Shown: piece after piece, positions 29,597-39,027 of the stretch
How the letters are laid out: each line of letters opens with the position of its first letter
Numbering within the stretch: position 1 is the stretch's first letter
From: Bog-756 sp050014755
GTDB taxonomy: Bacteria > Actinomycetota > Acidimicrobiia > Acidimicrobiales > RAAP-2
DNA: 64,000 bases
Direction: 5' to 3'
Assembly (NCBI GenBank): GCA_050014755.1
Contig: JBEKCS010000011.1
Location: 4,563-68,562 of the forward strand
Notes under the pieces: generated by a model
The model's input: the letters and a program-made list of their open reading frames with translations, nothing else
The model's database searches: none
What the model was told of the DNA's origin: nothing
Translations under genes and position numbers: made by a program

Positions 29597-31024
29597 ATGG
29601 CTGACGGGAACCAATTGCATGGAGTGGAGCACATCGTCGTCCTGATGCTCGAGAACCGATCGTTCGATCACATGCTCGGTTATCTGTATGCGGACTCAGG
29701 GAATATCTCCCCTCAGGGCCACCCCTTCGAAGGGTTGCGCGGAAAGGAGGGGAATCCGGACGCCGAGGGAAACCCGGTGACGGTCTTCGACATCACCGCC
29801 TCGACCCCGAACAACTACCTCATGCCTGGAGCGGATCCGGGGGAGGGGTATGTCGCCACCAGCCTCCAGCTCTTCGGATCGTCGACGGCGCCCCTTCCAC
29901 CGGTGGCGACCAATCGGGGTTTCATCACCAACTTTGCGACCACACTGACCGGGGTCGATGGCCATCGGACGAACGTGCCCGGTACCGTTCCGTCGGACAT
30001 CATGGGCGTGTACACACCCGAGATGCTCCCGGTACTGTCAGCCCTCGCCCGTGGATACGCGGTCTGCGACCACTGGTTCGCGTCAGCCCCCACGGAGACG
30101 TTCCCCAACCGTGCGTTCGCCAACGCGGCGACGAGCCAGGGCCGGATGGACGATGCCGTGTCGAAGTTCACCTGTCCGAGCATCTTCGGGCGACTCGGCG
30201 AAGCGGGGCTCGGTTGGTCGATCTACGGCTACGACAACGCCCCACTGACCCGGCTGAACTTCCCCGACACGATCGACGAGGCGGAATCCCACTTCGGGGT
30301 GTTCTCGGACTTTTCTGCGGCTGCTGCTGGCGGCATGCTCACCCCGTATACGTTCCTCGAACCCAGTTGGGGATCCTCCGGCAACAGCCAGCACCCGAAC
30401 TACAACGTCGCACTTGGCGAGCAGCTGATTCACGACAAGTACTACGCCCTGCGGAACTCCCCGGCGTGGGCCAGCACTCTGTTGATCGTCGTCTACGACG
30501 AGCACGGGGGGTGCTATGACCATGTGGCGCCGCCCATGGGAGCCACTCCTCCCGACGCGAGCCCCGGGGAGTTCGGGTTCGACTTCACCCGCTTCGGTGT
30601 TCGTGTCCCGGCGGTTCTCGTCTCCCCGCTGATCAAGGCGGGTACGGTCTTCAGGCCGGTGGGATCGACACCGCTCGATCACACATCCATCCTCAAGACC
30701 ATCGAGACCCGATGGCGGTTGGAGCCGCTCAGCGCCCGCGACGCAGCGGCTCCCGATATCGGAAGCGTGCTGACCCTGAGCGCACCACGAAGGGATGATC
30801 CACTCGCCCATGTCGTCCCTCCGTCCTTTTCCGGGACCAACCCGGCAGCCGGGACCCCATCACACATCCAGGAGGTGCACGCAAACCTCGTGTCGCAGCT
30901 CCCCGTCGATCCAGCGGACGATCCGGCCCCCCATGGGACCGCGGGACTCAGGTCCGAGCAGGACTACGACAACTACATTCGGATCCGCACAGCGGCCTGG
31001 GTGAACAAGCGGAGTGTGACATGA
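29597..31024 (+). CDS. phospholipase C / acid phosphatase family phosphoesterase
   Basis: Member of the alkaline-phosphatase-fold phosphoesterase family that includes bacterial non-specific phospholipase C. Key blocks: IEHIVVLMLENRSFDHMLG-like start (VEHIVVLMLENRSFDHMLG), ASAPTETFPNRAFANAATSQG, LIVVYDEHGGCYDHVAPP and GVRVPAVLVSPLIKAG, which carry the metal-ligand Asp, Glu and His residues. The ATG at 29597 gives a 475-residue protein with no signal peptide. The open frame back to 29453 is not a convincing signal either, so the protein may be cytosolic or exported in an unusual way. Followed by a histidine phosphatase gene, suggesting a phosphate-related pair. Confidence 0.85.
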   Translation: MADGNQLHGVEHIVVLMLENRSFDHMLGYLYADSGNISPQGHPFEGLRGKEGNPDAEGNPVTVFDITASTPNNYLMPGADPGEGYVATSLQLFGSSTAPLPPVATNRGFITNFATTLTGVDGHRTNVPGTVPSDIMGVYTPEMLPVLSALARGYAVCDHWFASAPTETFPNRAFANAATSQGRMDDAVSKFTCPSIFGRLGEAGLGWSIYGYDNAPLTRLNFPDTIDEAESHFGVFSDFSAAAAGGMLTPYTFLEPSWGSSGNSQHPNYNVALGEQLIHDKYYALRNSPAWASTLLIVVYDEHGGCYDHVAPPMGATPPDASPGEFGFDFTRFGVRVPAVLVSPLIKAGTVFRPVGSTPLDHTSILKTIETRWRLEPLSARDAAAPDIGSVLTLSAPRRDDPLAHVVPPSFSGTNPAAGTPSHIQEVHANLVSQLPVDPADDPAPHGTAGLRSEQDYDNYIRIRTAAWVNKRSVT

Positions 31025-31079
31025 ACGGCCTGGCACGAAGGACGCGGGTGCCGGCTGCGTGCGACGTCGGGTGGACCCG

Positions 31080-31718
31080 ATGAGCGCCCGGGGGATCGAC
31101 TCGACGTCAGGACCTCCATCGATCATCTACATCATCCGCCACGGCGAAAAGCCCGAAGATCCGTCCGATGACGACAAGGACGAAACGTCTTCTGCGCCGA
31201 GCGGACCCGCCGGCGTCGATATCGACGGCAGGAAGAACCCGCATTCGCTCATCCCGCGTGGGTGGCAGCGTTGCGGTGCCCTCGCCGTCCTGTTCGATCC
31301 GACACTCGGCGAGCACCAGGCAGGCCTGCACACGCCCACCACCCTCGTCTCGCCCAAGTACGGTGACCCGGCAAAGACGAAGGCCCACCGGACCAACCAG
31401 ACGATCCTCGCCCTCGCCCAACGGCTCGGGCTCCCGATCGGGACCCATGTCGGCGAGCACGAGGTTGCCGCACTGGCGAAATCCCTGGTCCGTGACTCCT
31501 CGGGCGTCGTCATCGTGTGCTGGGAACACCAGCACATCCCGGCGATCGCGCAGGCACTCCCGGTGGTGAATTCCTCTGAGATACCGACGACGTGGCCAGA
31601 CTCGCGCTTCGACGTGATCTGGGCGTTCGCCGCGGTGCCCGAAGCAGCCGGGCCCATGTACCGGTTCAGCCAGATCCCCCAGCAGGTGCTGTCACACGAC
31701 ACCAACACGGTGATCTGA
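31080..31718 (+). CDS. histidine phosphatase superfamily protein
   Basis: The 212-residue protein opens with IIYIIRHGEKPEDP; the RHGE motif (His21) is the phospho-acceptor of the phosphoglycerate-mutase-like superfamily. The second catalytic His is probably in VIVCWEHQHIPAIAQAL. The middle is short compared with acid phosphatases and lacks a signal peptide, so a cytosolic phosphatase is likely; substrate unknown. Lies 55 bp after the phosphoesterase gene on the same strand and probably shares its transcript. Converges with the Fpg gene. Confidence 0.8.
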   Translation: MSARGIDSTSGPPSIIYIIRHGEKPEDPSDDDKDETSSAPSGPAGVDIDGRKNPHSLIPRGWQRCGALAVLFDPTLGEHQAGLHTPTTLVSPKYGDPAKTKAHRTNQTILALAQRLGLPIGTHVGEHEVAALAKSLVRDSSGVVIVCWEHQHIPAIAQALPVVNSSEIPTTWPDSRFDVIWAFAAVPEAAGPMYRFSQIPQQVLSHDTNTVI

Positions 31719-31778
31719 CAGCTGCACGGTGCGGCGACCGACTCGATTCGCCACGCCGAGCACGTGGTCCTGGCGGGT

Positions 31779-32618
31779 CTACCGCAGCAGTCTGGAGAGC
31801 CTACGGTCCGCCAGCACCCGGCCCTTGGTCTGGCAGTGTTTGCAGTAGACGATCTCGTGTGACTCGAACGACACACGGAGCAACGGCTCACTGCAGCGCG
31901 GGCACGGTTGTCCGACCCGGTTGTGCACGGCGAAGCGCATACCGAGCGTGGGCTCCGACAGTCCACCGGTCCGGCTGCGCTCACCCTCCAGTGCATCGTC
32001 TAGGACGGAACGCACGGCGTCGATCAGTCGGGTCCGTTGCTCATCGGTCAGGGACCGTGGGGAGGCGAACGGCGAGAGTCCGACGAGGTTCATGATGTCA
32101 TCGGCATAGCCCCGTCCGATCCCGGCCACGGTGTGCTGGTCCCGGAGCAACGTATGGATCTGGCGGGCGGAGTCGCTGGTCATGAGAAAGTCGCCGAATG
32201 CCGGGTCGTATGGTTCGGGCCCCAATGTCCCCAACGGCCCGTCGTCCTCTGGGGCCAGGACCCACCATCCCGCCTTCCGCTGCGTGCCGTGCTCCCGGAC
32301 CACGATCGCCGAACCATTGTCGAAGCGCATCCGCACCACGCCACCCCGTGGACGGGTGTGCTTGGCAGGGGATTCGATGTCCAGTCGCCCTGCCTGGGAG
32401 AGGTGGATCAGAATTCGCTGGCCTCTCTCGAGCGAGATCACCACGTACTTGCCCCGACGACCGACGCCGGTGACGCACTGTCCCACCAGGTCATCCGGTG
32501 TCGGGAGGACAGTCTTGAGGCCCGTGAAGCCGAGTGGCTCGAATCCTTCGACGGAACTACCACTGAATGCTGCATCGAGGCGCTCGGCGAGGGCCTGCAT
32601 CTCCGGCAGTTCAGGCAT
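31779..32618 (-). CDS. formamidopyrimidine-DNA glycosylase family (Fpg/Nei) protein
   Basis: Base-excision repair glycosylase/AP lyase of 279 residues. After Met removal the N-terminal Pro of MPELPEMQ is the Schiff-base nucleophile and the next Glu the acid. GRRGKYVVISLERGQRILIHLSQAGR, the H2TH segment GIGRGYADDIMNLVGLSPFASP, and the C-terminal zinc finger with CPRC ... CKHC and QTKGRVLADRRLSRLLR complete the family pattern. It is closer to the actinobacterial Fpg/Nei subgroup than to classic MutM, so lesion preference is uncertain. The frame is open upstream to 32918, but MPELPE fixes the start. Confidence 0.88.
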   Translation of the reverse strand: MPELPEMQALAERLDAAFSGSSVEGFEPLGFTGLKTVLPTPDDLVGQCVTGVGRRGKYVVISLERGQRILIHLSQAGRLDIESPAKHTRPRGGVVRMRFDNGSAIVVREHGTQRKAGWWVLAPEDDGPLGTLGPEPYDPAFGDFLMTSDSARQIHTLLRDQHTVAGIGRGYADDIMNLVGLSPFASPRSLTDEQRTRLIDAVRSVLDDALEGERSRTGGLSEPTLGMRFAVHNRVGQPCPRCSEPLLRVSFESHEIVYCKHCQTKGRVLADRRLSRLLR

Positions 32619-32821
32619 GGTCAGCTCCGGGTTCCCGGTGACGCGTCGCTCGGTGCTGTGCGCCGCGAGCATGGTACTCCGACCGCGGCGTCGCGAACCC
32701 GGGGATGGACTGCGCCGCGTCAGCCGCGCTCCGAGCAACGTGGGGGTTACCATGCACCGACCGCGGCAGTCTGCGAGGGTACGAGAGAGTCGCCGCGTCC
32801 CTAGCTGAAGGGTGTCGCCAC

Positions 32822-33907
32822 ATGAGCTACCGAGTGATCCAGTGGGCAACCGGCGGTGTGGGCCGGGCAGCCATGGAGGGAGTTCTCGATCATCCCGACC
32901 TCGAACTGGCCGGTGCATGGGTCCACAGTCCGGCCAAGGAGGGGATCGATCTCGGCACGCTGGTGGGGCGGGATCCGGTCGGGGTGACCGCTACGGGTGA
33001 CGTGGACGCGTTGCTGGCGACCGACGCGGACTGCGTGGTGTACAGCCCGTTCATGGCCGATCCCAGGGTGGTGACCGCCATTCTCCGGTCCGGAAAGAAC
33101 GTGGTCACGCCACTGGGATGGTTCTATCCACCGGCTGAGGAGCGGGAGCGGTTCGACTCGGTGGCCCGACAGGCCGGAGTCACGCTGCACGGGACCGGCA
33201 TCCATCCCGGCGGGATCACCGAGCGGTTCCCGCTCATGGTGTCGGCGCTCTCCGGTTCGATCACCCACGTGCGGGCCGAGGAGTTCTCGGACATCCGCAC
33301 CTATGGTGCGCCGGACGTCGTGCGCGACTGGATGCTCTTCGGAACGACCCCCGAAATGGCTCGTACCAGCATCATGGCCGACGCCCTGGGGGCCGGCTTC
33401 CGCCAATCGGTGATGATGGTGGTCGACGAACTCGGCTTCGCCATCGATCCCCATCTGCGTACCACCCACGAGATGGCTGTTGCCACTGCGCCCATCGATT
33501 CACCCATCGGACCCATCCAACCGGGAACTGTTGCCGCCCAACGATTCCGATGGGAGGCCCTGGTGGACGGTGAGCCGGTGGTGACCGCCGCGGTGAACTG
33601 GCTGATGGGGGACGAGCATCTCGATCCGGCGTGGAAGTTCGGCCCCGAGGGGGTGCGTTTCGAGGTCGAGGTCACTGGTGATCCGAGCTGTCTCACCACG
33701 TTCAAGAAGCTGCATCCCGTCACGATCGAAGCAGGCCTGGTCCGCAATCCGGGGGTCGTGGCCACCGCCATGCACTGCGTCAACGCCGTCCCCTACGTGT
33801 GCTCGGCCCAACCCGGGCTCCTCACCTATCTGGACCTCCCCCTGGTGGCCGGCCGGGCCTCCCTCGGTCTGCACCGACTGGGGCGGGAGAACGGGACGAC
33901 ACCGTGA
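32822..33907 (+). CDS. DapB-like NAD(P)H-dependent amino acid/amine dehydrogenase
   Basis: A 361-residue protein with a dihydrodipicolinate-reductase-like N-terminal Rossmann domain (VIQWATGGVGRAAMEGVLDHPDLELAGAW is split across the first strands) and a C-terminal domain ending in TAMHCVNAVPYVCSAQPGLLTYLDLP. The overall form matches the family annotated as dihydrodipicolinate reductase-like or 2,4-diaminopentanoate dehydrogenase-like, widespread in mycobacteria and relatives, with unknown substrates. The ATG at 32822 starts the conserved part. Its TGA overlaps the GTG of the next SDR gene, suggesting that the two act on one pathway. Confidence 0.8.
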   Translation: MSYRVIQWATGGVGRAAMEGVLDHPDLELAGAWVHSPAKEGIDLGTLVGRDPVGVTATGDVDALLATDADCVVYSPFMADPRVVTAILRSGKNVVTPLGWFYPPAEERERFDSVARQAGVTLHGTGIHPGGITERFPLMVSALSGSITHVRAEEFSDIRTYGAPDVVRDWMLFGTTPEMARTSIMADALGAGFRQSVMMVVDELGFAIDPHLRTTHEMAVATAPIDSPIGPIQPGTVAAQRFRWEALVDGEPVVTAAVNWLMGDEHLDPAWKFGPEGVRFEVEVTGDPSCLTTFKKLHPVTIEAGLVRNPGVVATAMHCVNAVPYVCSAQPGLLTYLDLPLVAGRASLGLHRLGRENGTTP

Positions 33908-34725
33908 TCCTCGACCGGTTCCACATCGAAGACCGGGTCGCCATCGTCACCGGGGCCGGTCTCGGGATCGGCCGTGGCGTCGCCATCGGACTGGCTGAAG
34001 CCGGAGCCGATCTCGTCCTTGCCGCACGCACCGAGTCGGACCTCGACGAAGTCGCCGGACAGGTGCGGGCCCGGGGCCGTCGGGCGCTGGTGGTGCCCAC
34101 CGACGTCACCGTGCTGAGCGACGACGAGCGCCTCGTGGCGCGGGCGGTCGAGGAGTTCGGGCGCCTGGACATCCTCGTGAACAACGCCGGTGGGGCGATG
34201 CCCCGGGCCGCGATGGACACCAGTGAAGGATTCATGGCCCGTACGTTCGCCTTCAACGTCACCGCGCCGCTGACGCTGACCAAGCTGGCCGCCCGCCAGA
34301 TGGTCGATACGGTCGGCGGTGGTGCCGTCGTGAACATCTCCTCCCGCTCGGCCAGCATGACCCAGACGATGTTCGTGGCCTACGGCTCGGCCAAGGCGGC
34401 CCTCGACCGCATGACCCGCAACATCGCCCCCGAGCTGGCCCCGCGTGTGCGGGTGAACGCCATCGACGTCGGGGGTGTCGCCACCCGGTCGCTGGAGATC
34501 GTGCTCACCGACGACAGGCTTCGCCAGCAGTTCCTCGAGGCGACACCGATGCACCGGCCCGGGGAGCCCGAGGACGTGGCGTGTGCCGTGCTCTACCTCG
34601 TGTCGGATGCGTCGTCGTGGGTGACCGGCAAGGTCTTCGAAGTCGACGGCGGGACGGAAGCCCCCACCATCGTGGTCCCGGTACCGAGCCTCGAACCCAC
34701 TCAAGAGGACGACGCCACGCCGTGA
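33904..34725 (+). CDS. short-chain dehydrogenase/reductase
   Basis: Classical SDR of 273 residues: cofactor loop TGAGLGIGRGVAIGLA, NNAGG after the fourth strand, VNISSRSAS with the catalytic Ser, and YGSAKAALDRM with Tyr and Lys. The C-terminus MHRPGEPEDVACAVLYLVSD and TGKVFEVDGG is typical of FabG-like members. GTG start fixed by a 4-bp overlap with the DapB-like gene. Substrate cannot be read from sequence. Confidence 0.88.
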   Translation: MILDRFHIEDRVAIVTGAGLGIGRGVAIGLAEAGADLVLAARTESDLDEVAGQVRARGRRALVVPTDVTVLSDDERLVARAVEEFGRLDILVNNAGGAMPRAAMDTSEGFMARTFAFNVTAPLTLTKLAARQMVDTVGGGAVVNISSRSASMTQTMFVAYGSAKAALDRMTRNIAPELAPRVRVNAIDVGGVATRSLEIVLTDDRLRQQFLEATPMHRPGEPEDVACAVLYLVSDASSWVTGKVFEVDGGTEAPTIVVPVPSLEPTQEDDATP

Positions 34726-34836
34726 TGGACGGTGCCCCGGGTGGCGCCGCAGGACCGATTACCGGCTTCCGGTTCCGGGTGGACGTGTCCACCAGCGGGG
34801 ACAATTCGCCACTGTGAGGTGACACCCCCGAACCTG

Positions 34837-36393
34837 TCAGCTGTCGTGTTGCAGCGACGCCCACGTCTGCCCCCATGGGTGCTTCAGGCCGGTGCAGATG
34901 TAGACGTGTCCGCCCCATTCCTGGTTGTGGACCCCCGCCGGATTCCTGATCGTGGCAGCGGTGCGCACGTCGGTGCAGTACCGATCCAGGAGGTCGACGT
35001 AGCCGACGACATCCACCGGACCCGGTGCCACGGCGACGACGGTGGTGGCGTCAGGTTCGCCCGGACCCCAGTACCACTCGTTGTTCTGCCCGCTGACGGC
35101 GATCGGGAGCCCGGCGCTCCGGCCGAGCTCGTTGATGGCACCGGCCTCGCCGTAGTCGGCCGTGAAGATGACCGCTCGACTCCGCTGACCGGCGGGAAGC
35201 GAATGCCACACGGTGCTGACCGTTCCGACGAACCCAGGCCAGCCGACCGTCTCACCGAGATCAGGGTTGGCACCGTATGTCCAGCCGATGGCATCGACGG
35301 GAAGGACGGGCAGGACCAGCGGGAGGGAGAGGAGCGTACTGAGTGCCGTGGCCACGAGGAGGCGTCGGAGCCGTCCCGTCCGCCGGTCGAGCCAGTCCTC
35401 GATGCTCACCGCTCCGGCAGCGAGCAGGTAGATGTAGGCGGCGGCCAGGTAGTAGACCTTGCCCCCCGTGGTCAGGGCGAAGACCGCGAAGAGGAGTGCG
35501 TAGGCCCACACCAGTGCCCGCCAGAGCGGTCGGCCTGACCGCCAGAGGAATCGGATGCCGACGACCCACACCCAGGCCAACGCCACGGTGACCTCGAAGA
35601 GTTGGCCCACGATCCAGGTGCCGATGTGGCCGACTCCGCCGTTCTCCTGGTTGAGGCGTCGCGTCATCTCGATCGTCGGCCAGTGGTGGGTCGTCTGCCA
35701 CCACAGGTCAGGAACGGTGAGGAGGGCGGCGATGAGCACTCCGACGAGGAACCAGCGGCTGGCCAGCAGGCGGTGGCCTCCGCTTACCACGATGCCGACC
35801 ACCAGGGCCACGGCGAACAGACCGATGCTGTGCTTGTTGGCCAAGCCGAGTCCGAGGACGGTCCCGGCGACCGGCCACAGGCGCAGGTTGCCGGTACGGC
35901 CGATCCTCACGACGATGAACGCCAGCGCCGTCCAGAACAGCAGGTCGAATGCGGTGGGTCCGAACAGATGGTCGGCGCCGAGCAGGGCCGGCATGGTGGC
36001 CGCACCGAGTGCACCGAGGAACTGGGCGGACCGCCTCCCGCCGAACTCGCGGGCCAAGAGGCCGGCCAGGACCACCGTGCCGGCACCGGCGAGCGCGGGC
36101 CACAGCCGCAGGCCGGGCAGGGATACGCCGAACGCCCACAGGGACACGCGGGCGACGAGCGGGCTGAGGACGGGCTGGTCGACGTAGCTGGGGGCCAGGT
36201 GGCGGGCGCAGTCGAGGAAGTAGAGCTCGTCCCGGTGGAATCCGTACCGGTCGGAGAGGGCCATGAGGACGGCGAACAGGACGCCGGAGACCATGTAGAC
36301 CCGCCGGTCCACGGGGGCGAGTCGGGTGTCCGAGCCTCCGGCTGCGTCGGCGACCAGCGATGCCGCACCCTCAGCGTGGATGGCGGCCGTCAC
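34837..36393 (-). CDS. GT39/ArnT-like polytopic glycosyltransferase
   Basis: An integral membrane protein of 518 residues with about ten hydrophobic helices. The first loop has DRYGFHRDELYFLDCARHLAPSYVDQPVLSP, which contains the conserved acidic DE motif of PMT/ArnT enzymes that transfer sugars from polyprenyl phosphate. TGGKVYYLAAAYIYLLAAGA is also typical. A soluble C-terminal domain (VIFTADYGEAGAINELG, GQNNEWYWGPG) lies outside the membrane. Acceptor unknown. It starts 7 bp after the TetR gene stop, so the two form an operon under the operator at 37129-37147. Confidence 0.85.
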   Translation of the reverse strand: MTAAIHAEGAASLVADAAGGSDTRLAPVDRRVYMVSGVLFAVLMALSDRYGFHRDELYFLDCARHLAPSYVDQPVLSPLVARVSLWAFGVSLPGLRLWPALAGAGTVVLAGLLAREFGGRRSAQFLGALGAATMPALLGADHLFGPTAFDLLFWTALAFIVVRIGRTGNLRLWPVAGTVLGLGLANKHSIGLFAVALVVGIVVSGGHRLLASRWFLVGVLIAALLTVPDLWWQTTHHWPTIEMTRRLNQENGGVGHIGTWIVGQLFEVTVALAWVWVVGIRFLWRSGRPLWRALVWAYALLFAVFALTTGGKVYYLAAAYIYLLAAGAVSIEDWLDRRTGRLRRLLVATALSTLLSLPLVLPVLPVDAIGWTYGANPDLGETVGWPGFVGTVSTVWHSLPAGQRSRAVIFTADYGEAGAINELGRSAGLPIAVSGQNNEWYWGPGEPDATTVVAVAPGPVDVVGYVDLLDRYCTDVRTAATIRNPAGVHNQEWGGHVYICTGLKHPWGQTWASLQHDS

Positions 36394-36400
36394 CGGAGGA

Positions 36401-37114
36401 CTAGCCCCTGGCGCCTGAGGCGTCGTCAGGGATGCACGCCGAGGTCAGGAGCGCGTGCACGTTCTGACGGACGGTCTCGTCGTCGGCCTCGATCGGGACG
36501 GGATGATCGCGTCGGTGCCACGCGAACCATGCCACCGTCTCGACGATGAACTGGGTGGCGAGTGCCGCGTTCGGGAACGGACGGAGGTGGCCGGATCGGG
36601 ACCGGCGCTCCACGTACTCCTCCAACATGTCGACTTGACCGCGTCGTGACTTGCCGAAGTACAAGTCACGGAGTTCGGGGAAGTCGGCGGCACATCGCTC
36701 CAACAGAGCCAGGAGCGCCCGGTTGTCCTCGACGGCGGAGTAGTACTCGTCGACCACCCCGTGGAACTCGGTGCGGATGTCGGGGCACTCGTCGGTAGCC
36801 AGGGCGGCCTTCACCACGGGAAACGAATTGTTGCCGGCCGTCCAGTCGGCGAGTGGCATGAGCGCCTCACCGGGGGCCGGGGTCGGCAGGGGTGTCGGGA
36901 GTTCCGAAAGGCGCTCCGGTGCCACGGTTCCGAGGAGGGCGAGCTGGAACAGCGCCTCCTTGCTCTCGACGAACCTGTACAACAGGGCGTGGCTGAGGCC
37001 GAGCTCGCGGCCCACGTCGGTCATCAGCGTCCGGCGGTAGCCCTTTTCCGTGAAGACGATGCGGGCAGCCTCGGCGATATCGGCGAGACGGCTCGGCGGG
37101 ATGCGCCTGGGCAT
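36401..37114 (-). CDS. TetR family transcriptional regulator
   Basis: The 237-residue protein has a TetR helix-turn-helix at residues ~10-55 (DIAEAARIVFTEKGYRRTLMTDVGRELG then LSHALLYRFVESKEALFQLAL across two helices) and a variable ligand domain. The upstream palindrome ACTAACT-GAGTG-AGTTAGT (37129-37147) lies 15 bp before the start and is probably its operator, so it would repress itself and the downstream glycosyltransferase gene. Inducer unknown. Confidence 0.88.
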   Translation of the reverse strand: MPRRIPPSRLADIAEAARIVFTEKGYRRTLMTDVGRELGLSHALLYRFVESKEALFQLALLGTVAPERLSELPTPLPTPAPGEALMPLADWTAGNNSFPVVKAALATDECPDIRTEFHGVVDEYYSAVEDNRALLALLERCAADFPELRDLYFGKSRRGQVDMLEEYVERRSRSGHLRPFPNAALATQFIVETVAWFAWHRRDHPVPIEADDETVRQNVHALLTSACIPDDASGARG

Positions 37115-37128
37115 GGGCGCAGATTATA

Positions 37129-37147
37129 ACTAACTGAGTGAGTTAGT
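37129..37147. promoter_or_regulatory. palindromic TetR operator
   Basis: Perfect 7-bp arms ACTAACT and AGTTAGT with 5-bp spacer GAGTG, in an unusually AT-rich stretch (AGATTATAACTAACTGAGTG precedes) directly upstream of the TetR start. It likely overlaps the -10/-35 region of the TetR-GT39 operon. Confidence 0.75.
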
Positions 37148-37359
37148 GAAGTGATAGTCTCCACGAGAATGCGAATCGTCGCCAGGGGCTCCGATTCGCT
37201 GGGCACAGGACTGGGAGCAGCCGTCTCAGGAATGGCTGAACTCCAGCCCTACCAGCCTTACCGGAAGAAGCGGCACAGTGAACGCTGACGATAGGTCCCT
37301 CATGGTGGCCGACGAATTGCGGGCGGGACGTACAGCGGCGGGGAGCAGAACTTGAAGTC

Positions 37360-37659
37360 GTGCTCCCGCTCGATGCCGGTGACTACAAGCGCGACTTTGA
37401 CACGGTGGAGTATGCAGCCATCGCCCTGCCCGCGGCGATTGACGCCCTGGGTACGCTCACTGCGCAGCGAGACTACCGACAACATGAGCGACGCTATCGA
37501 CGGAAGATCAGAACGCTCACGTGGTGCGCGTCGCAAATGCGTGAAGCCGACGACCTCAAGCGTGTTCAAGACCTGGTGGTGGAGAGGGAGTTGGTGATGC
37601 GCCAGGAGGCCGGTGAATGGTTGGGCGTCGTACGACTTCGCGATCTCGAGCCAGTGTGA
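37360..37659 (+). CDS. small hypothetical protein
   Basis: A 99-residue, charged, Arg/Asp-rich protein (YKRDFDTVEYAAIALPAAI, RQHERRYRRKIRTLTW, VERELVMRQEAGEWLG) with no recognised domain or membrane segment. The frame is open back to 37282, so the GTG start is uncertain and it could be a decayed piece of a larger gene. A small hairpin, GACCATG-TCA-CATGGTC (37674-37690), follows before the convergent MFS gene. Confidence 0.4.
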   Translation: MLPLDAGDYKRDFDTVEYAAIALPAAIDALGTLTAQRDYRQHERRYRRKIRTLTWCASQMREADDLKRVQDLVVERELVMRQEAGEWLGVVRLRDLEPV

Positions 37660-37717
37660 GCGACCGGTAGACAGACCATGTCACATGGTCCGGAGCAGGT
37701 GCCTGCTCGACGGTCGA

Positions 37718-39022
37718 TCAGTCGGGCGTGCTCGCGCCCGCGGTTACCAGCGGTTCGCCGGTCGCCCGCTCCCACGTGACATCCTCCTCGGTGGGAGTCC
37801 GGCGCATGCCGGGCAGGAAGAGAAAGCCGAGCGTGACCGCTGCCCCGACAGTGCCTGCGAGCACCAACGTGGTTCGAGCGCCCAGTAGGCGGGCCACCGG
37901 AGGGGTGAGCGCATAGCTGAGGGGGAGGAGTGCCGTGGAGACGAGCCAGTCGACGCTCGACACCCGACCCAGCATGGCTCGAGGCACCCGGCGCTGCTTC
38001 GTGGTCACCCACACGACGGCTCCGACGGCCTCCGCTCCGTTGATGACGAGGGCCGCCACCACGAGCCCCCAGATCTGTTCGAACAGTCCGTACCCGGCAA
38101 CGCCCAGCGTGGCCAGGGTCCACCACAGGTAGATCCATGTCATCGGCCTCCGCGGCTCCCTCGACCGTCCCATGGCAACGGCCCCGATGAGCGCACCGAC
38201 ACCGCCAGAGGCGAGCACGAGCCCATACGCCGAAGCGCTCTGGTGCAGCGTGTTGCGAAGGATGTAGGGGAGCAGGACCTGGGTGGGTCCGATGAACAGC
38301 AGGTAGGTGAATGTGGCGGAAAGGAACGTCCCCCACAGCCACACATGGCGACGGACGTAGCGGAGTCCTTGGTATACGTCCTGGCTCATGCCGACACCCT
38401 CCCTGCCGGTGTCGGCACGGGTCGAGGCGGGGACGCAGGGGGCCATGCGGATCATGCACACGGCCGAGAAGATGAAGGTGATCGCGTCGAAGGTGAGGGC
38501 CCCCGCTGAGCCGACGATGGCCACGGCCAATCCGCCGAGTGCCGGGCCGGCCAACTGGATGGTGACAGGTCGGACGAACTGCTCGATGGCGTTCGCCTGC
38601 TGGAGTTGGTCCTCCGCCACCAGCTGTGGCACCAGAGCGTCGAACGCGGGGGCGGCAAAGGCCGCTGCCACGCCGAGTGTTCCGGCGGCCAGATAGAGCT
38701 CCCACAGATGGAGCCCGCCCGTCGCCGTGAGCGCCGCCAGTGCGCCAACGGCCGCGGCACGGACCAGGTCGGCCCAGATCAGGATGGGCCGGGAGCCCGA
38801 ACGGTCGGAGACAGCACCGCCGACAAGCAGCATCGCTACCTGGGGGAGCGACAGAGCCACCCCGACATAGGCGAGTGATGCCGGACGGTTCGACAGTCCG
38901 AAGGCCTCCCAGGCGACAGCCACCAGGAAGAATCCGTCCCCGAGGAGCGAAACCGACATGCCTGTCCACAGCAGCCGGAAGTCACGCCCGCGGAGCGGAG
39001 CAGTCAGCGAGACCGTACCCAT
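37718..39022 (-). CDS. MFS transporter (EntS/Tet-like efflux family)
   Basis: A 434-residue permease with about twelve hydrophobic segments. It has the loop 2-3 motif GGAVSDRSGSRPILIWADLVR, typical of the MFS_3/enterobactin exporter-like branch, and a LLWTGMSVSLLGDGFFLVAVAW first helix. It most likely exports a small molecule by proton antiport. Last gene of the nearly contiguous minus-strand operon GGDEF/EAL - alpha-oxoamine synthase - MFS: its ATG begins 5 bp after the synthase stop. The natural inference is that it exports the synthase product. Confidence 0.85.
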   Translation of the reverse strand: MGTVSLTAPLRGRDFRLLWTGMSVSLLGDGFFLVAVAWEAFGLSNRPASLAYVGVALSLPQVAMLLVGGAVSDRSGSRPILIWADLVRAAAVGALAALTATGGLHLWELYLAAGTLGVAAAFAAPAFDALVPQLVAEDQLQQANAIEQFVRPVTIQLAGPALGGLAVAIVGSAGALTFDAITFIFSAVCMIRMAPCVPASTRADTGREGVGMSQDVYQGLRYVRRHVWLWGTFLSATFTYLLFIGPTQVLLPYILRNTLHQSASAYGLVLASGGVGALIGAVAMGRSREPRRPMTWIYLWWTLATLGVAGYGLFEQIWGLVVAALVINGAEAVGAVVWVTTKQRRVPRAMLGRVSSVDWLVSTALLPLSYALTPPVARLLGARTTLVLAGTVGAAVTLGFLFLPGMRRTPTEEDVTWERATGEPLVTAGASTPD

Positions 39023-39027
39023 CAACG

